Of a stretch of 64,000 nt of DNA, positions 15,809 through 26,212 are shown in pieces. A program made the position numbers and the translations under genes. This DNA is from Candidatus Cloacimonadota bacterium (GTDB lineage Bacteria; Cloacimonadota; Cloacimonadia; Cloacimonadales; JAIOQZ01). The notes beneath the pieces were generated by a model. It searched no databases. It saw only the letters and a list, made by a program, of their open reading frames with translations, and was not told where the DNA came from. Numbering within the stretch: the stretch's first letter is position 1; every line of letters starts with the position of its first letter. The stretch is taken from positions 1 to 64,000 of the forward strand of contig JAIOQZ010000002.1 of NCBI GenBank assembly GCA_021108395.1. Direction: 5' to 3'.

Positions 15809-17584
15809 ATGCCGAATTTGCTGATCCAAAGAACAATCAAGCCTGTTGAGCTGACAGACGACAAGACACATCAGTCACTCAACCATTTCAACTACCAGCA
15901 CAGCGTGTTGGTTCAAAAGGGCTTGCGCATCGACATGTTTTGCCACCAGCACGATGCCGAGCCGCGAGCGCTGGAAACCGCCGAGACCGTCATTTACTAC
16001 CAGGGTTCCATCTTTTTCTACCGCGAATCCGGTGACACTTTGAGGCAGCTCGAACGCCTGTACCTGGCGGGAGACAGCATCCCGGCCGCTATCGAGTCCG
16101 GTCGCTTCCTCATCCTCATCTACGACAAGGCACAGGATAAGCTGCTGCTGATAAATGACCGCTTTGGGGGAATGCCTCTGTTCTGCTATCGTGATGAAGA
16201 AAGTGTGATTATCTGCACAGAGTTAAAGGGGATTCTCGGTTCTGAGTTGTTAACGAGCCAGCTTACCTTGAATTACGCTGCAATTGCCAACGACATCTTC
16301 TACGACTATCCGTTGGGAACCAAAACATATCTGGAGGAAGTGAACCGGCAGGCCCCCGCCACGCAGCTTACTGTGGAAAACGGGAAGTGTGCCGAAACCG
16401 CCTACTGGGCCTGGGATTCCAGCTTCAATAAACCGCTGACCGCTGACCTTCTGCACGAGATGCTCGATACCTTCAGGGATGGCATCGGCAAGCAGCGCAG
16501 AAAATATGGCGGGCTCTATCTCAGCGATATTTCCAGCGGCTATGATACGCGACTGATCTACATCAACGACCCCGATGTCCACCACTGCCTCACCTACGGC
16601 GACCCCGATAACTTCGAGTACAAAGAGGTATTGAATACCCTGGCGCTCAAGCCGGCCACTTTGATCAATGCGCGAACCCGTCTCAGTGTCGATAAGCTGA
16701 TGCGGCTGTTTGCCCTGCACGACAACACGGGCAGCATGTATTCCACTCAATCGATAGATATGTTCGACACCCTGGCTGCGAGGCCGGAACGTTTCGAGTG
16801 GGTGCATGACGGGCTGCTTGGCGAGACCATTCTGGGCGGCAAATATCTCGACGAGAGCAAGGAATTCATGGCTGAGTTCGGCATTGGGCGTTCATATACA
16901 AGGGCTGACATGCGCATCCTGTTTTTCAACAAGGCGTTGCTGACGCCGGAATTCCGACAAACGCTGGAGGCTCACGACGATGTCGAGGCCGTTCGAGACC
17001 GCTTTCTGGTCGAGCGTGACGGGAGCATTGACTACAAGCGCTCACTGGTGAAGTTCAAGTTCTATAACGAGGGCATCAACTTCAATATCCTGTCCGGCAC
17101 GAACATCCGCAATAAATGGACAAATCGGCATACGCCGATCCTGTATTATCCGTTCTGGGATATTTACAATCGGATTCGCTTCGAGGATATTCGCATCAAA
17201 AAGAGCTATACGCGGCTATATAATATCCTGCCGCGCCAATATCGCCGACTGCGGGACGATTTCTTCAAAGCGCCGTTCAACTGGCCATACAAAGTCCGCT
17301 TTCTATCCGCTGCGGCGCAGCAGGCTTTGATACGCATGAACATCTATCAGCATAAGGGCTATATCACCTTCGGCGAAGATTTGGCCGGCGATGCGGAATT
17401 GCAGGATTTCTTCCGGGAAAAGCTGACGTGCTCTGGCGTTTCGCACCTGTTCAGCAGAGCCTACATCGAGGGGATTCTCTCTCGCCCAGATTTCATGCGA
17501 AAGCAGTACGCATATCTTAACCGTGTTCTGGGGTTGGTTCTTTTCATAGAGAAATACGGAGCGAAAATCTGTAATCCGCTGTAG
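15809..17584 (+). CDS. Asparagine-synthase-like protein lacking the glutaminase nucleophile
   Basis: The 591-residue protein is a remote AsnB homologue. INDRFGGMPLFCYRDEESVI with ICTELKGILG preserves the DRFGxKPL...FASExKAL region of the glutaminase domain, and SDISSGYDTRLI near residue 239 is a variant of the ATP-pyrophosphatase loop. The protein starts MPNLLIQ, so the Cys2 nucleophile is absent and Gln hydrolysis by this domain is not expected. SD AAGGAG is clear. It is the last gene of the plus-strand run and converges on the sulfotransferase 14 bp later. It may use free ammonia or another nucleophile, or form an amide or peptide on the glycan (inference). Confidence 0.8.
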   Translation: MPNLLIQRTIKPVELTDDKTHQSLNHFNYQHSVLVQKGLRIDMFCHQHDAEPRALETAETVIYYQGSIFFYRESGDTLRQLERLYLAGDSIPAAIESGRFLILIYDKAQDKLLLINDRFGGMPLFCYRDEESVIICTELKGILGSELLTSQLTLNYAAIANDIFYDYPLGTKTYLEEVNRQAPATQLTVENGKCAETAYWAWDSSFNKPLTADLLHEMLDTFRDGIGKQRRKYGGLYLSDISSGYDTRLIYINDPDVHHCLTYGDPDNFEYKEVLNTLALKPATLINARTRLSVDKLMRLFALHDNTGSMYSTQSIDMFDTLAARPERFEWVHDGLLGETILGGKYLDESKEFMAEFGIGRSYTRADMRILFFNKALLTPEFRQTLEAHDDVEAVRDRFLVERDGSIDYKRSLVKFKFYNEGINFNILSGTNIRNKWTNRHTPILYYPFWDIYNRIRFEDIRIKKSYTRLYNILPRQYRRLRDDFFKAPFNWPYKVRFLSAAAQQALIRMNIYQHKGYITFGEDLAGDAELQDFFREKLTCSGVSHLFSRAYIEGILSRPDFMRKQYAYLNRVLGLVLFIEKYGAKICNPL

Positions 17585-17598
17585 TTTCAGAAATCAGG

Positions 17599-18621
17599 CT
17601 ATTTCCTCACCTCAGCAAGGTTTTGCTGATACTGCCTATTATCGGGACTAAGAGCGACAGCGGCGCCGATGTGCGTTTTCGCTTTGTCCATCGCCCCCGA
17701 TTGCCAGTAGCACACCCCCAGATTGTTGTTCAGTCGGGCATTCGCGGGGCTGCCTGGCACAAGGGCGAGAAAATGTTCGAGGGCGTTCGCATATTGCTGG
17801 TTGCCAAAGAGTTCCTCTCCGCTTGCCAGCTTCTCTTCCAAAGACACCGAGGTTTCGTCTAACAGGTGGGCAAAACGGGTGTTAATCAAGAGATTGTAGA
17901 TTTCGGTATAGTTTTCCAGAAGGTCAGGCAGGTTCACCGGATTGGTTTTTCGGTAGGGGGTGGTCAGTTGGGGGCCACCCAATGGAAGCCCGAGGAATTG
18001 CAGAATACTATCCTGTATCTCGGGAACGATGTTCTGGGCTTCTCCTCTGTTGGCGGGGAAGAACTTCTCGTAATGTAGCTCCAGATATGGAAAATGACGC
18101 TGCATAAAGCTGCTGAAGAACTTGATTTTGCTCTCGCGAAGCGCCAGCTCCTTCAGCAGTTTTTGCCCACCAGAAAGAGTTATCTTCGCCGGCTTCACCT
18201 TTACAGTCCCATGTGACTTTCGGTTCAGTTCCTGCTTCAACTGATTGAATTTCAGAGAAATGAACGTTTTCAGGAAATTCTCGCGTATCAGGTGAATTAT
18301 GCGGACATCCTGTTTTTTCAGCACGGCCTCCATATTGGCGATTGTGTAGAACTGGTTATATTTTATATCAAAACCAACAGCCTTTTTCTGATGTGACCTG
18401 AAGTAGTTCGTGCAATATTGACCAAGCAGCTTTGACGAGAATTTGGGCGTGAGGTTTCGGGGGTCGATATAGACCATCTCAGCCCATTTTCTGATAAATG
18501 AACCTTCGTTATCGTAGAGCAGCAGCTCGCCTGTGCAGTGGATGTCTGGATGACTGTTCAGGATGGTTTCCAGAAAGACAGTGCCAGATCTTTGCGTAGC
18601 CAGAACGATGAATTTTACCAC
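17599..18621 (-). CDS. Sulfotransferase with C-terminal TPR
   Basis: The start is GTG 18621 behind GAGGAG. ATQRSGTVFLETILNSHP at residues 7-24 is the 5'-phosphosulfate-binding loop of PAPS-dependent sulfotransferases. DIHCTGELLLYDNEG and VRIIHLIRENFLKTFIS are the Stf0-like acceptor and 3'-phosphate regions. From about residue 265 there are two TPR-like units (ARLNNNLGVCYWQSGAMDKAK). It should sulfate a sugar of the surface glycan (inference). It follows the giant gene by nine bases in the same operon. The TPR tail recalls those on the 2153 and 26213 enzymes. Confidence 0.8.
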   Translation of the reverse strand: MVKFIVLATQRSGTVFLETILNSHPDIHCTGELLLYDNEGSFIRKWAEMVYIDPRNLTPKFSSKLLGQYCTNYFRSHQKKAVGFDIKYNQFYTIANMEAVLKKQDVRIIHLIRENFLKTFISLKFNQLKQELNRKSHGTVKVKPAKITLSGGQKLLKELALRESKIKFFSSFMQRHFPYLELHYEKFFPANRGEAQNIVPEIQDSILQFLGLPLGGPQLTTPYRKTNPVNLPDLLENYTEIYNLLINTRFAHLLDETSVSLEEKLASGEELFGNQQYANALEHFLALVPGSPANARLNNNLGVCYWQSGAMDKAKTHIGAAVALSPDNRQYQQNLAEVRK

Positions 18622-18630
18622 AGTGTCTCC

Positions 18631-21600
18631 TCAATTCAGGCTCAACGCCGCTTCGACTATCTTTTCGGCAGCGTCACCGGTTTCTTTGTTTGCAAACAGT
18701 TGAGCGCTATATTTGTTTCTCAGCTCCGATTTGGCGTCGGGATTGGCAAAGCATTCTGCCACAGCCTCTTTCATTTCCGTCAGGTTTGATACCTCGATGC
18801 CAATATCTCTCCAACTGAAATCAATGTCTGCGGGATTGAAGCCTTTATACTGGCGCCAGTCGGGGCTGTTGAACAGGATAACCGGCTTGTCCAGCGCGGC
18901 AAACTCCATCATCGCCGAGGATACATCGGTGATGATGATGTCACACAGGGCCAGGAACGGGGTGATGTCTTCTTCCTCGGCCAGAATGACCCGCCGGTCT
19001 TTTGTCACCAGCTCCCTGAACATCTCGACGTGATGTCTTGCCGTGGAGTTGTGACACTTGACGATCAACAAGGTGCCGCTGTCGGGGATAACATCGTTGA
19101 TGTGCGCTCCAACGAAGGGTATGGCGGAAAGCTCGTCGTTGAAGGTGGGCGCGAAGAGAATATACTTTGCCGCCGCCGGCAGTTGATACTTCTCGATTAC
19201 CGATTGCCTGTCGATTTTGCCGCTGAAAAGATCATCCAGCTTTGCCATGCCTGTGGCGATCACCGGTTTCGAGATGATTTTCCGCATAACGTCTCTGTGA
19301 TAGCTGCCCGGAACGCAGACCAGGTCTGCCGCTTCTTCTCGGCGGGCAACTGGCGTATCGGTATAGTATTGCCCTTTCGACAGCGCCCCGTGGCCGATGT
19401 TGACGATCTTGCCGCAGTCCTGCACCAGCGGGTACACCGAGTCGGCGATGAAGGTGATGTCTGGACTGAACACCTGTGGTGACTCGTAGAGCGTTTCACC
19501 TGTCATCGAGATATTGCGTTTCTCTTTCTCTGTGAATCCCGCTCGAATTTCCGGCGCGTATTTCATCAGCGAGAAACCGATCTCGATTTCCGGGTGTTTT
19601 TCTTTGAGTTCTCGATAGACCGGCATGAGAACAGGGATGTGCACGTTCTTGAAGAAATAGAACAGCGCTCGTTTCGCTGCTTGCGGCCGGCTGCTGCTCA
19701 AGCGTTGCGTAATCTCGACATCTTTGGAGAGTATGCGCTTGAATTCGGGAATGGAGCCGACGATGTCGAGCAAGCGTTCTTTGTACTTCGCGTCATGGAA
19801 CCGAAAGAGAACGCTCAATTGAGCGCTGCGAACAAGCTCGCGGAAATCACCTTCGGATTCATGCAGAGCGGAAGTGAGAAGCTGGGCTATGTCAGGGTAG
19901 AGATAGCTGTCCAGGATGTTTTTCAAGATTGCAACACGGTCGCCGAGCGGAATGCGGCCAAGCTGCTTCACGGTGTTCTTTATCGTGGTGAAGTCGTTTA
20001 CTGGCAGAGCGCTGTAGAACAGCGACCTGGCGATATAGATGTCGCGGCTGATGCTCAGGAACAGTTGGTTGTCGGCGTTGACGCCCCGCAGCAGCTTGCT
20101 GTCGATGGCCCACAGCAAAGGCAGGATGATCTGGTCTGACTTAACACATTGGGTTCCCTGATATTTGTTGATAAAGAAATATGCATACGCGGAAAGCTGA
20201 ACATCTTTTTGCAGCGGGATGTACTGGCGAGCATCCTGTGGAGAGTTCTCAATCAGGGTGAGGCCGGTGAGAGCTTTGATTTCGGGGTGATGACTAAACG
20301 ACTTGTAGATGAAATAGTCATAATTCTTATAAATCTCGGCAGCTTCGTCAACATAGATCACGATGCGGCCGGTGGGGTTCTTCAACAGCTTCACCAGCTT
20401 GTCGGGCGCGTTTGCATCGACATCTCTGACAACAATATTGCTGAACGAGTTAAACTGAAGCAGATAGTCGATGTATTCAGCTATTGCCGGAGTGCGGGAC
20501 TCTACTCCCAGAAGAAGCTCCATCGGCATAACCGAATAGAACTGCAAGAAATGAATAGTCTGTCGCACCGCAAACAGGTTGTCTTCCGATAGAATCTGTA
20601 CTACAGATAATTGGGGAATCCCTGATGATATGTCGGCGTCTGTCAGGGTTTTTGTGGCCTGCCAGATGTTGTGGGCGGCATTGCCGGTACGGTCGGCAAA
20701 GAGCTGCTGTGCATACCGCTGCCTGATGGCGGAGCGGTCGTCCCCGTTCAGCAGCGAGGGCAGCGCCGCTTTCAGTTCGTCGAATGAGTCAACCTCGGTG
20801 GCAAGGTCTCGCCACAGATATTCGATGTTATCGGGGTTATAGCCGTGGTAGTTTTTTCGCTCAGGGTTGTTGTAGAGGATAACCGGTTTATCTAACGCCA
20901 TGAACTCCATTGACGCTGACGAGACATCGGAGATCATCAGGTCGCAGCCGCCGATGTAGGGAGCGATATTGTTGTCCTCGATGTAGATGAAGTTGGGATA
21001 CTGCTGCGCCAGGTCGCGATATTGCTGGATCAACCTGGGCATGGATGAGCCGTGCAGTTTGAACAGAACATAGTAGCTCTGCGAGTGAAGCTCAGACATT
21101 CTGTCCGCGAAATTGTACAGACTGCTGAGAAACAGATTGAACGTCGGAGCATAGAGAATCAGCTTTTTCCGCTCGTCCAGACCGAGCTGCCGACACAGTT
21201 GTTCTCTACTGTATTCTCCCCGAAACACCGGGTCCAGCTTTGCCATTCCGGTGGCCACCACTTTGGTTTTCAAAATCGGTTTCAACTTGTCTTCGGCATA
21301 TTGCCCGGGAACGCAGAGCAAATCGACCCAGTTCTCCCGTTCAGTCCACACGGAGTTGGTGAAGTAATATCCCTTCGAGATGGTTCCATGCCCCACGTTG
21401 ACGATTTTGCCACAGCCCTTCACCTTGCCGGCAACGGTATCGGCAATGAAAGTGACGTCCACATCCCTGCGGGGCAAGGCGGTAACTGTCGCCCCCAAAG
21501 AGAAGATATGGTCGATGAGGTCATAGTTGGAGGCTGATATCAGGTTCTCGATATGGGGAAGACAGAAGATGATTTCTTCAACCTCGTCTTTCGACTTGAG

Positions 21601-24600
21601 ATAGTTATAAAGCTCTTCAAACATAGGAAAATGCACGTTCTTGAACACATAGAACTGAACCTTGCAGGTTTTTGCAGGTGTGCCGATTGCGGGAACATCG
21701 CTCTGCCGCCCCATGTATTCATTGAAGTAAAAGAGGGCGTCTTCATCAAGCGATCTCACGGGTTTTATGTTTCTGCTGAACTTTTCGATCAATGACGGGT
21801 CTGCGATGATGGTTTCGACCTGCTTTCCCAGTTCTTCGGCGCTGCCCACCTCAAAGAGCAGCCCGTTGTGCCCGTGCTCGATCACTTCAGGGAAGCCACC
21901 GACATCGCTGGCGATAACCGGGACTTTGCACAAGAACGCTTCTTGCACAACCAACGGATAGTTTTCCCAGATTGAGGGGACAATCAACACATCGATGTTC
22001 GCCATAATCTTCGGCAAGTCTTCGGGGGTGTAGGCGCCCAAATACTGCACGTTTGGCAAATCGTTGACCCTTTTCTGGATATTCGCAAAGAAATTCTCAT
22101 GGTAGGATTTACCATAGATGAGGAGTTTCGCATCGTCTTTATGCTTCATGCTCTCGAACACGTCCAGCAGTGTGTCTGTGCCTTTTCTTGGCGATATCTG
22201 GCCGATAATGCCAAATTTCACAGCTTGCTCTCTTCGTTTCGGCAGTATCTCGATGGGCTTCATACCCAGGTTTTGCACAGTGATGCCCGTGAAGCCGTAT
22301 TCGGCGAACTTGTCGGCGAGAAAGTGGCTGGGAGCGAATATCCTGTCCACCTCATGGAACACCTTCTGGAAGTACTCGAAACGGTAAGCGATGAATTCGC
22401 TCACTGCCTGATAGTTTTTCTTGTTTTCGGGCAGCTTCGTGTAATTGTTCAACACGCATTCTGTGCATTTCTCGATGGAATCTGGCCCACTGCATATTTT
22501 CTGTTCTTTGGTGGTCATCAGAAACCAGAAGAAACAGAGAAACCAGTGCTCGTGCAGCGTCATTATCGTGCGCAGATTATGTTTCTGGGCGATTTCTATC
22601 GGCACGGGGGTGAGCTGGCCGAATCCGTGAAAGTGAATGGCGTCATATTGGCGCATTTGCAGGAATTTGTCGAAAATCTCGGCGACTGCGGGATGCCTCA
22701 CGGCCAGATCGAAGCCTCTGGAAAAGTCTTTGGCCAACTGAAAGACTTTCAGTCCTTCAAATTCTGTCTCGATTATGCCATACTGCTTGATTTCGCCTCT
22801 GAACAACGGATACAGTATCTCGACATCGGCAAAGCCACTATCTTTGATTTTCTTCGCCAGATTCAAGGCATACAATTGCGCCCCGCCGTATTTGTGAGGC
22901 GGGAAGTTGTGGCAGACAAACAGAATTCTCGGCTTTTTCTTCGAGGTGACAGCGATGGGTTGTCGCTCTGCGTTTTTATCACCCTTTGTTATTTGCATTT
23001 CTGTCGGGATCAGGCCGATTTTCTGTTTCAGAAGCTGGTCGCTGTCTGGCGTATCCTGCTTGTATATCCGGGGGTGATTGCCGATTATCTGAGCCTTTGC
23101 CAGAGCGTCATATTCGCCCCTGTTTTCCAGCATCGAATTGTTTTTGCGACGATAGAGGAACAGCGGCTGATGGATATTGCCGCCGTTGAATCCGTTTTCG
23201 ATGGCGGTCAGCCAGAAATCCCAGTCCTCGTAGCCGTATTTCATGTTTGTTTTGTAGCCGTTGCACTTTTGCCAGACCTCTTTGCGGAAAAGAGTCGTGC
23301 AAGTCATCATGTTGCGTGTTTTCAGATACTTGTCATCAAAGTCCCTGAATGCCCAGATTTCGTTCTTAGCGCCAAAGAAGAGCGCTTCGGTATAGACGAA
23401 ATCGACGTCGGGGCGTTGATCGAGATAGGCGACAGTCTGCTTCAGGAAATCCGCCGCCAGCAAATCATCCGAATCGAGTGGCAGGATGTATCTCCCGCGG
23501 GCCTTCGAGATGCCATAGTTGCGCGTGGCCGCCAGGCCCTCGTTGGACTTGAAATAGTAGTCGATAGACAGCTCGGGCGCTTCCGCCGAGAACTTTTGCA
23601 GGGCTTTCTCAACCTCGCGGCTGTCTCCATCATTCACGATGATGATCTCGAAATTCTGATAGCTCTGGTTGCGAATCGAGGCGAGCGTTTCTATAATCGT
23701 GTCCGGTTGCTTGTAGTAGGGAATCACAATCGAGACCAGCGAGGTGGAGCCTGACCACCTGGGCTGTGGCCTCAGCAGTTCGCGCATCAACTTCTGCGTG
23801 ATGTCGGCATCGCCTTTATGCTGCTTCAACGCAGCGGCGAGCCGACTGATCTCGCCATCGTTCGAGCCGCACGGCAGTGGCGTGTCGTCCGCCAGGCCGG
23901 AAATGAACTCGTGCAGCGCTTTCATCTTGACCCCCCAGTCAAGCTTCTGCTCTGCATAGTCCCTGATCTGCCACTTCAATTCAGGATTGCCGAGGTAGTT
24001 CTCTGCCAGCTTCACCAGCTCGGCGATGTCCAGTGGCTCGTCATTGAGCGGATACTGGTGAACAAACGGGAGGCTGCGCGGGAAGTCGGGGTCATTGCCG
24101 GCAAAGACAAAGGGAATGCCGCGAGCGCAGTATTCGCGCAGCTTGAGGGCAGCCACTTCTTTTTGCCCTTTTCTGTGGATAGCCAGCGCTCCGATTCCTA
24201 CGGAGCATCGATTGATTACCCCGGTAATCTCATCTTTGTGCAAAACACCATAGAAACGGAAGTTACGGGCAACATCCCGTTGCTTGATCTGCTGAAAATA
24301 CTCATCATCTACGTTGCCAATGACGTGAATCATCACCTTGTCTTTATCTTTGTAGTTAGCTATTCCATCAATTATTCTGTCGAACCCCTGCCAGAGTTGA
24401 GTGAACATAGAGAGATAGATCACATGTATTGTCTCATTATCTCCAGTTGGCTCTATGAGTGGGTAAGAGGCAACGTCAATGCCGTTTGGGAAGACGAAGC
24501 CAGGGAGAGCGGTTTGAAACAGCTCGCTTTCGTAAGTCAGAATATCCCTGGTGCCGCCAGCAATCGCTTTTATGTTTGCGTAGAACTCTTTGCCGTGAGC

Positions 24601-26199
24601 GATTTCCTGTTTATAGAGGAAAGCGTTGGATTTGAATTCCTCAATCTGGTTTGATTGATACTCGACAATGATGTTCTTGTGCCGTTTGACAAAATCGACA
24701 GTGTGCCGGTTGGCAAGCGGATAGCGCAGGTAAATGTAGTCTGGCTGCCATCTGTTGATGTGCATCGAGGCCAGCCTGGTGGACAACTCCATTGTCTCCA
24801 GAAAGTTGGGTTTGGGCAGCAGTGTTCGGACATCAAGATATTGATACGGCTTATCAGCAGTAGGATGTTTGTCATCGCCCTTGCCGATGAGCAGAAGCTC
24901 GGTTTGAGGATGGATTTTTTTCATCGCTCTGTACTGTTCAAATATCTTGTGAAGGATTTGCGGGTATGTGGCGTTGACAAATCCCAGGAAGAGAAGCTTG
25001 AAATCGCGCTTGTGCGCCGGTGGGTTGCTCGGTTCTGGCACGATTCTCAGGGGGCCGGGGGTGAAGCGTGGGGCAGAGGCGGCCTTGTCTTTGTTGCCAG
25101 CCTGGTCGATGTAGATGTGAAACAGCTTGCGCCCCTCAAAGTCGCCGATTTCCTTGTATGCCGTCAAACAGGAATTATCAATTATGAACTGAGCGAATTC
25201 GGTGGGGCTGTAATTCCGGTAAGCGGTTTTCATCTGATTTTCGTCTTGTTTGTGCGCTTGCAGGAACATCTCTTTCATTTTCAACTGGCCAAGCATCTTG
25301 CACAGTTTCTGGTGGAGTTCTTCCGTTTTTATGAAGTGATGAAAGATTGCGAGCGCCAGAACCGTATCGAATTGCCTATTCTGTTCGACATAATCGAAGA
25401 TGTCTGCAAAGATTGTGTGGTAGCGCTGTCCGTTGGCCTTTCTAATCCTTTCGAGATAATAGAAGGTGCCTTTGCCGTTTTCGATTGCGAAACATTCTCT
25501 TCCGCATTCCCGCTCAAGCTGACTGCACATGTAACCCCAATGCGTGCCGATGTCCAGAACGGTTCTGCCGGCCGGGTTGAGGCGTCGCTTTATGCTCTCG
25601 AAACGACCGCTGTGCATGGACGGGATGTCTTTGAGATCAGGGTGGATCAGCGGCGCATAGACAACGCCATCGTGCTTTTTCGCGTAGCCGATGATTTTAT
25701 CGCGGAACTGCTTCCACTCAGAGTGTTCAACCGTTATCTTCACCGGTATCGTGGGGATATTCAGCAGCCTGGCGAAAACCAGGCGATGCCTGCCGTTATT
25801 GAATATCATCTCGCCATTTCGCCCGATGTTTATCGCAACATAATCCTTTGCAGGGTCTTGCCTGTAGCCGTTTCCCTTTATATCGACAAAGATCCTGGTC
25901 AGTTTGTTACACCTGCCAATCAGTTCCTGCTCCGTTGTGCAGCCCCACTTCACCTGTCCGCTGTTAATCTCGGACAGAACACGTTGATAATAGGGAGTCT
26001 CGTTCCAGGTCGCCTTCCCTTCATAGATCGATTTGAAAGAGCTGTAAAAATCTATTCTATCTTCAAATGGCATGACTTTTGTGTCCCAGTTCCCATCGAT
26101 TGCCTCGCCTGAGAAGTCGGCGATATTGAACTCGTCTATCATCGCAACTTTTATCGCCTGGGGTGATATCTGTAGGATTCTGTCTTCTGTTTGATTCAC
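18631..26199 (-). CDS. 2522-residue multi-module glycan synthase: methyltransferase, three glycosyltransferases, two CDP-glycerol-transferase-like modules
   Basis: One uninterrupted frame from GTG 26199 (SD AGGAGT). Modules in order: about 110-150 a ParB-like patch (NNGRHRLVFARLL); 190-370 a methyltransferase (VLDIGTHWGYMCSQL); 395-765 a GT4-like unit (LREYCARGIPFVF); 817-1040 a GT2 unit (SIVIPYYKQPDTI, LPLDSDDLL); 1085-1480 a GT4 unit with intact EX7E (WENYPLVVQEA); 1510-1850 a CDP-glycerol glycerophosphotransferase-like unit (VGHGTISKGYY, ISDVSSASMEFMALDKP); 1863-2070 a weak GT2-like unit; 2173-2515 a second CDP-glycerol-type unit (IGHGALSKGQYY, ITDVSSAMMEFAALDKP). It could build a poly-alcohol-phosphate-type repeat as one polypeptide (inference). 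GC is lower than in the plus-strand cluster. Confidence 0.88.
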   Translation of the reverse strand: MNQTEDRILQISPQAIKVAMIDEFNIADFSGEAIDGNWDTKVMPFEDRIDFYSSFKSIYEGKATWNETPYYQRVLSEINSGQVKWGCTTEQELIGRCNKLTRIFVDIKGNGYRQDPAKDYVAINIGRNGEMIFNNGRHRLVFARLLNIPTIPVKITVEHSEWKQFRDKIIGYAKKHDGVVYAPLIHPDLKDIPSMHSGRFESIKRRLNPAGRTVLDIGTHWGYMCSQLERECGRECFAIENGKGTFYYLERIRKANGQRYHTIFADIFDYVEQNRQFDTVLALAIFHHFIKTEELHQKLCKMLGQLKMKEMFLQAHKQDENQMKTAYRNYSPTEFAQFIIDNSCLTAYKEIGDFEGRKLFHIYIDQAGNKDKAASAPRFTPGPLRIVPEPSNPPAHKRDFKLLFLGFVNATYPQILHKIFEQYRAMKKIHPQTELLLIGKGDDKHPTADKPYQYLDVRTLLPKPNFLETMELSTRLASMHINRWQPDYIYLRYPLANRHTVDFVKRHKNIIVEYQSNQIEEFKSNAFLYKQEIAHGKEFYANIKAIAGGTRDILTYESELFQTALPGFVFPNGIDVASYPLIEPTGDNETIHVIYLSMFTQLWQGFDRIIDGIANYKDKDKVMIHVIGNVDDEYFQQIKQRDVARNFRFYGVLHKDEITGVINRCSVGIGALAIHRKGQKEVAALKLREYCARGIPFVFAGNDPDFPRSLPFVHQYPLNDEPLDIAELVKLAENYLGNPELKWQIRDYAEQKLDWGVKMKALHEFISGLADDTPLPCGSNDGEISRLAAALKQHKGDADITQKLMRELLRPQPRWSGSTSLVSIVIPYYKQPDTIIETLASIRNQSYQNFEIIIVNDGDSREVEKALQKFSAEAPELSIDYYFKSNEGLAATRNYGISKARGRYILPLDSDDLLAADFLKQTVAYLDQRPDVDFVYTEALFFGAKNEIWAFRDFDDKYLKTRNMMTCTTLFRKEVWQKCNGYKTNMKYGYEDWDFWLTAIENGFNGGNIHQPLFLYRRKNNSMLENRGEYDALAKAQIIGNHPRIYKQDTPDSDQLLKQKIGLIPTEMQITKGDKNAERQPIAVTSKKKPRILFVCHNFPPHKYGGAQLYALNLAKKIKDSGFADVEILYPLFRGEIKQYGIIETEFEGLKVFQLAKDFSRGFDLAVRHPAVAEIFDKFLQMRQYDAIHFHGFGQLTPVPIEIAQKHNLRTIMTLHEHWFLCFFWFLMTTKEQKICSGPDSIEKCTECVLNNYTKLPENKKNYQAVSEFIAYRFEYFQKVFHEVDRIFAPSHFLADKFAEYGFTGITVQNLGMKPIEILPKRREQAVKFGIIGQISPRKGTDTLLDVFESMKHKDDAKLLIYGKSYHENFFANIQKRVNDLPNVQYLGAYTPEDLPKIMANIDVLIVPSIWENYPLVVQEAFLCKVPVIASDVGGFPEVIEHGHNGLLFEVGSAEELGKQVETIIADPSLIEKFSRNIKPVRSLDEDALFYFNEYMGRQSDVPAIGTPAKTCKVQFYVFKNVHFPMFEELYNYLKSKDEVEEIIFCLPHIENLISASNYDLIDHIFSLGATVTALPRRDVDVTFIADTVAGKVKGCGKIVNVGHGTISKGYYFTNSVWTERENWVDLLCVPGQYAEDKLKPILKTKVVATGMAKLDPVFRGEYSREQLCRQLGLDERKKLILYAPTFNLFLSSLYNFADRMSELHSQSYYVLFKLHGSSMPRLIQQYRDLAQQYPNFIYIEDNNIAPYIGGCDLMISDVSSASMEFMALDKPVILYNNPERKNYHGYNPDNIEYLWRDLATEVDSFDELKAALPSLLNGDDRSAIRQRYAQQLFADRTGNAAHNIWQATKTLTDADISSGIPQLSVVQILSEDNLFAVRQTIHFLQFYSVMPMELLLGVESRTPAIAEYIDYLLQFNSFSNIVVRDVDANAPDKLVKLLKNPTGRIVIYVDEAAEIYKNYDYFIYKSFSHHPEIKALTGLTLIENSPQDARQYIPLQKDVQLSAYAYFFINKYQGTQCVKSDQIILPLLWAIDSKLLRGVNADNQLFLSISRDIYIARSLFYSALPVNDFTTIKNTVKQLGRIPLGDRVAILKNILDSYLYPDIAQLLTSALHESEGDFRELVRSAQLSVLFRFHDAKYKERLLDIVGSIPEFKRILSKDVEITQRLSSSRPQAAKRALFYFFKNVHIPVLMPVYRELKEKHPEIEIGFSLMKYAPEIRAGFTEKEKRNISMTGETLYESPQVFSPDITFIADSVYPLVQDCGKIVNIGHGALSKGQYYTDTPVARREEAADLVCVPGSYHRDVMRKIISKPVIATGMAKLDDLFSGKIDRQSVIEKYQLPAAAKYILFAPTFNDELSAIPFVGAHINDVIPDSGTLLIVKCHNSTARHHVEMFRELVTKDRRVILAEEEDITPFLALCDIIITDVSSAMMEFAALDKPVILFNSPDWRQYKGFNPADIDFSWRDIGIEVSNLTEMKEAVAECFANPDAKSELRNKYSAQLFANKETGDAAEKIVEAALSLN

Positions 26200-26212
26200 T
26201 GATTACTCCTGG

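Noticed and set aside
22099-26112. Long plus-strand ORFs (551 and 485 aa) opposite the giant gene
   Set aside because: They are shadows of the minus-strand 18631-26199 frame, whose protein has clear glycosyltransferase and methyltransferase motifs. The opposite-strand products have no family features.
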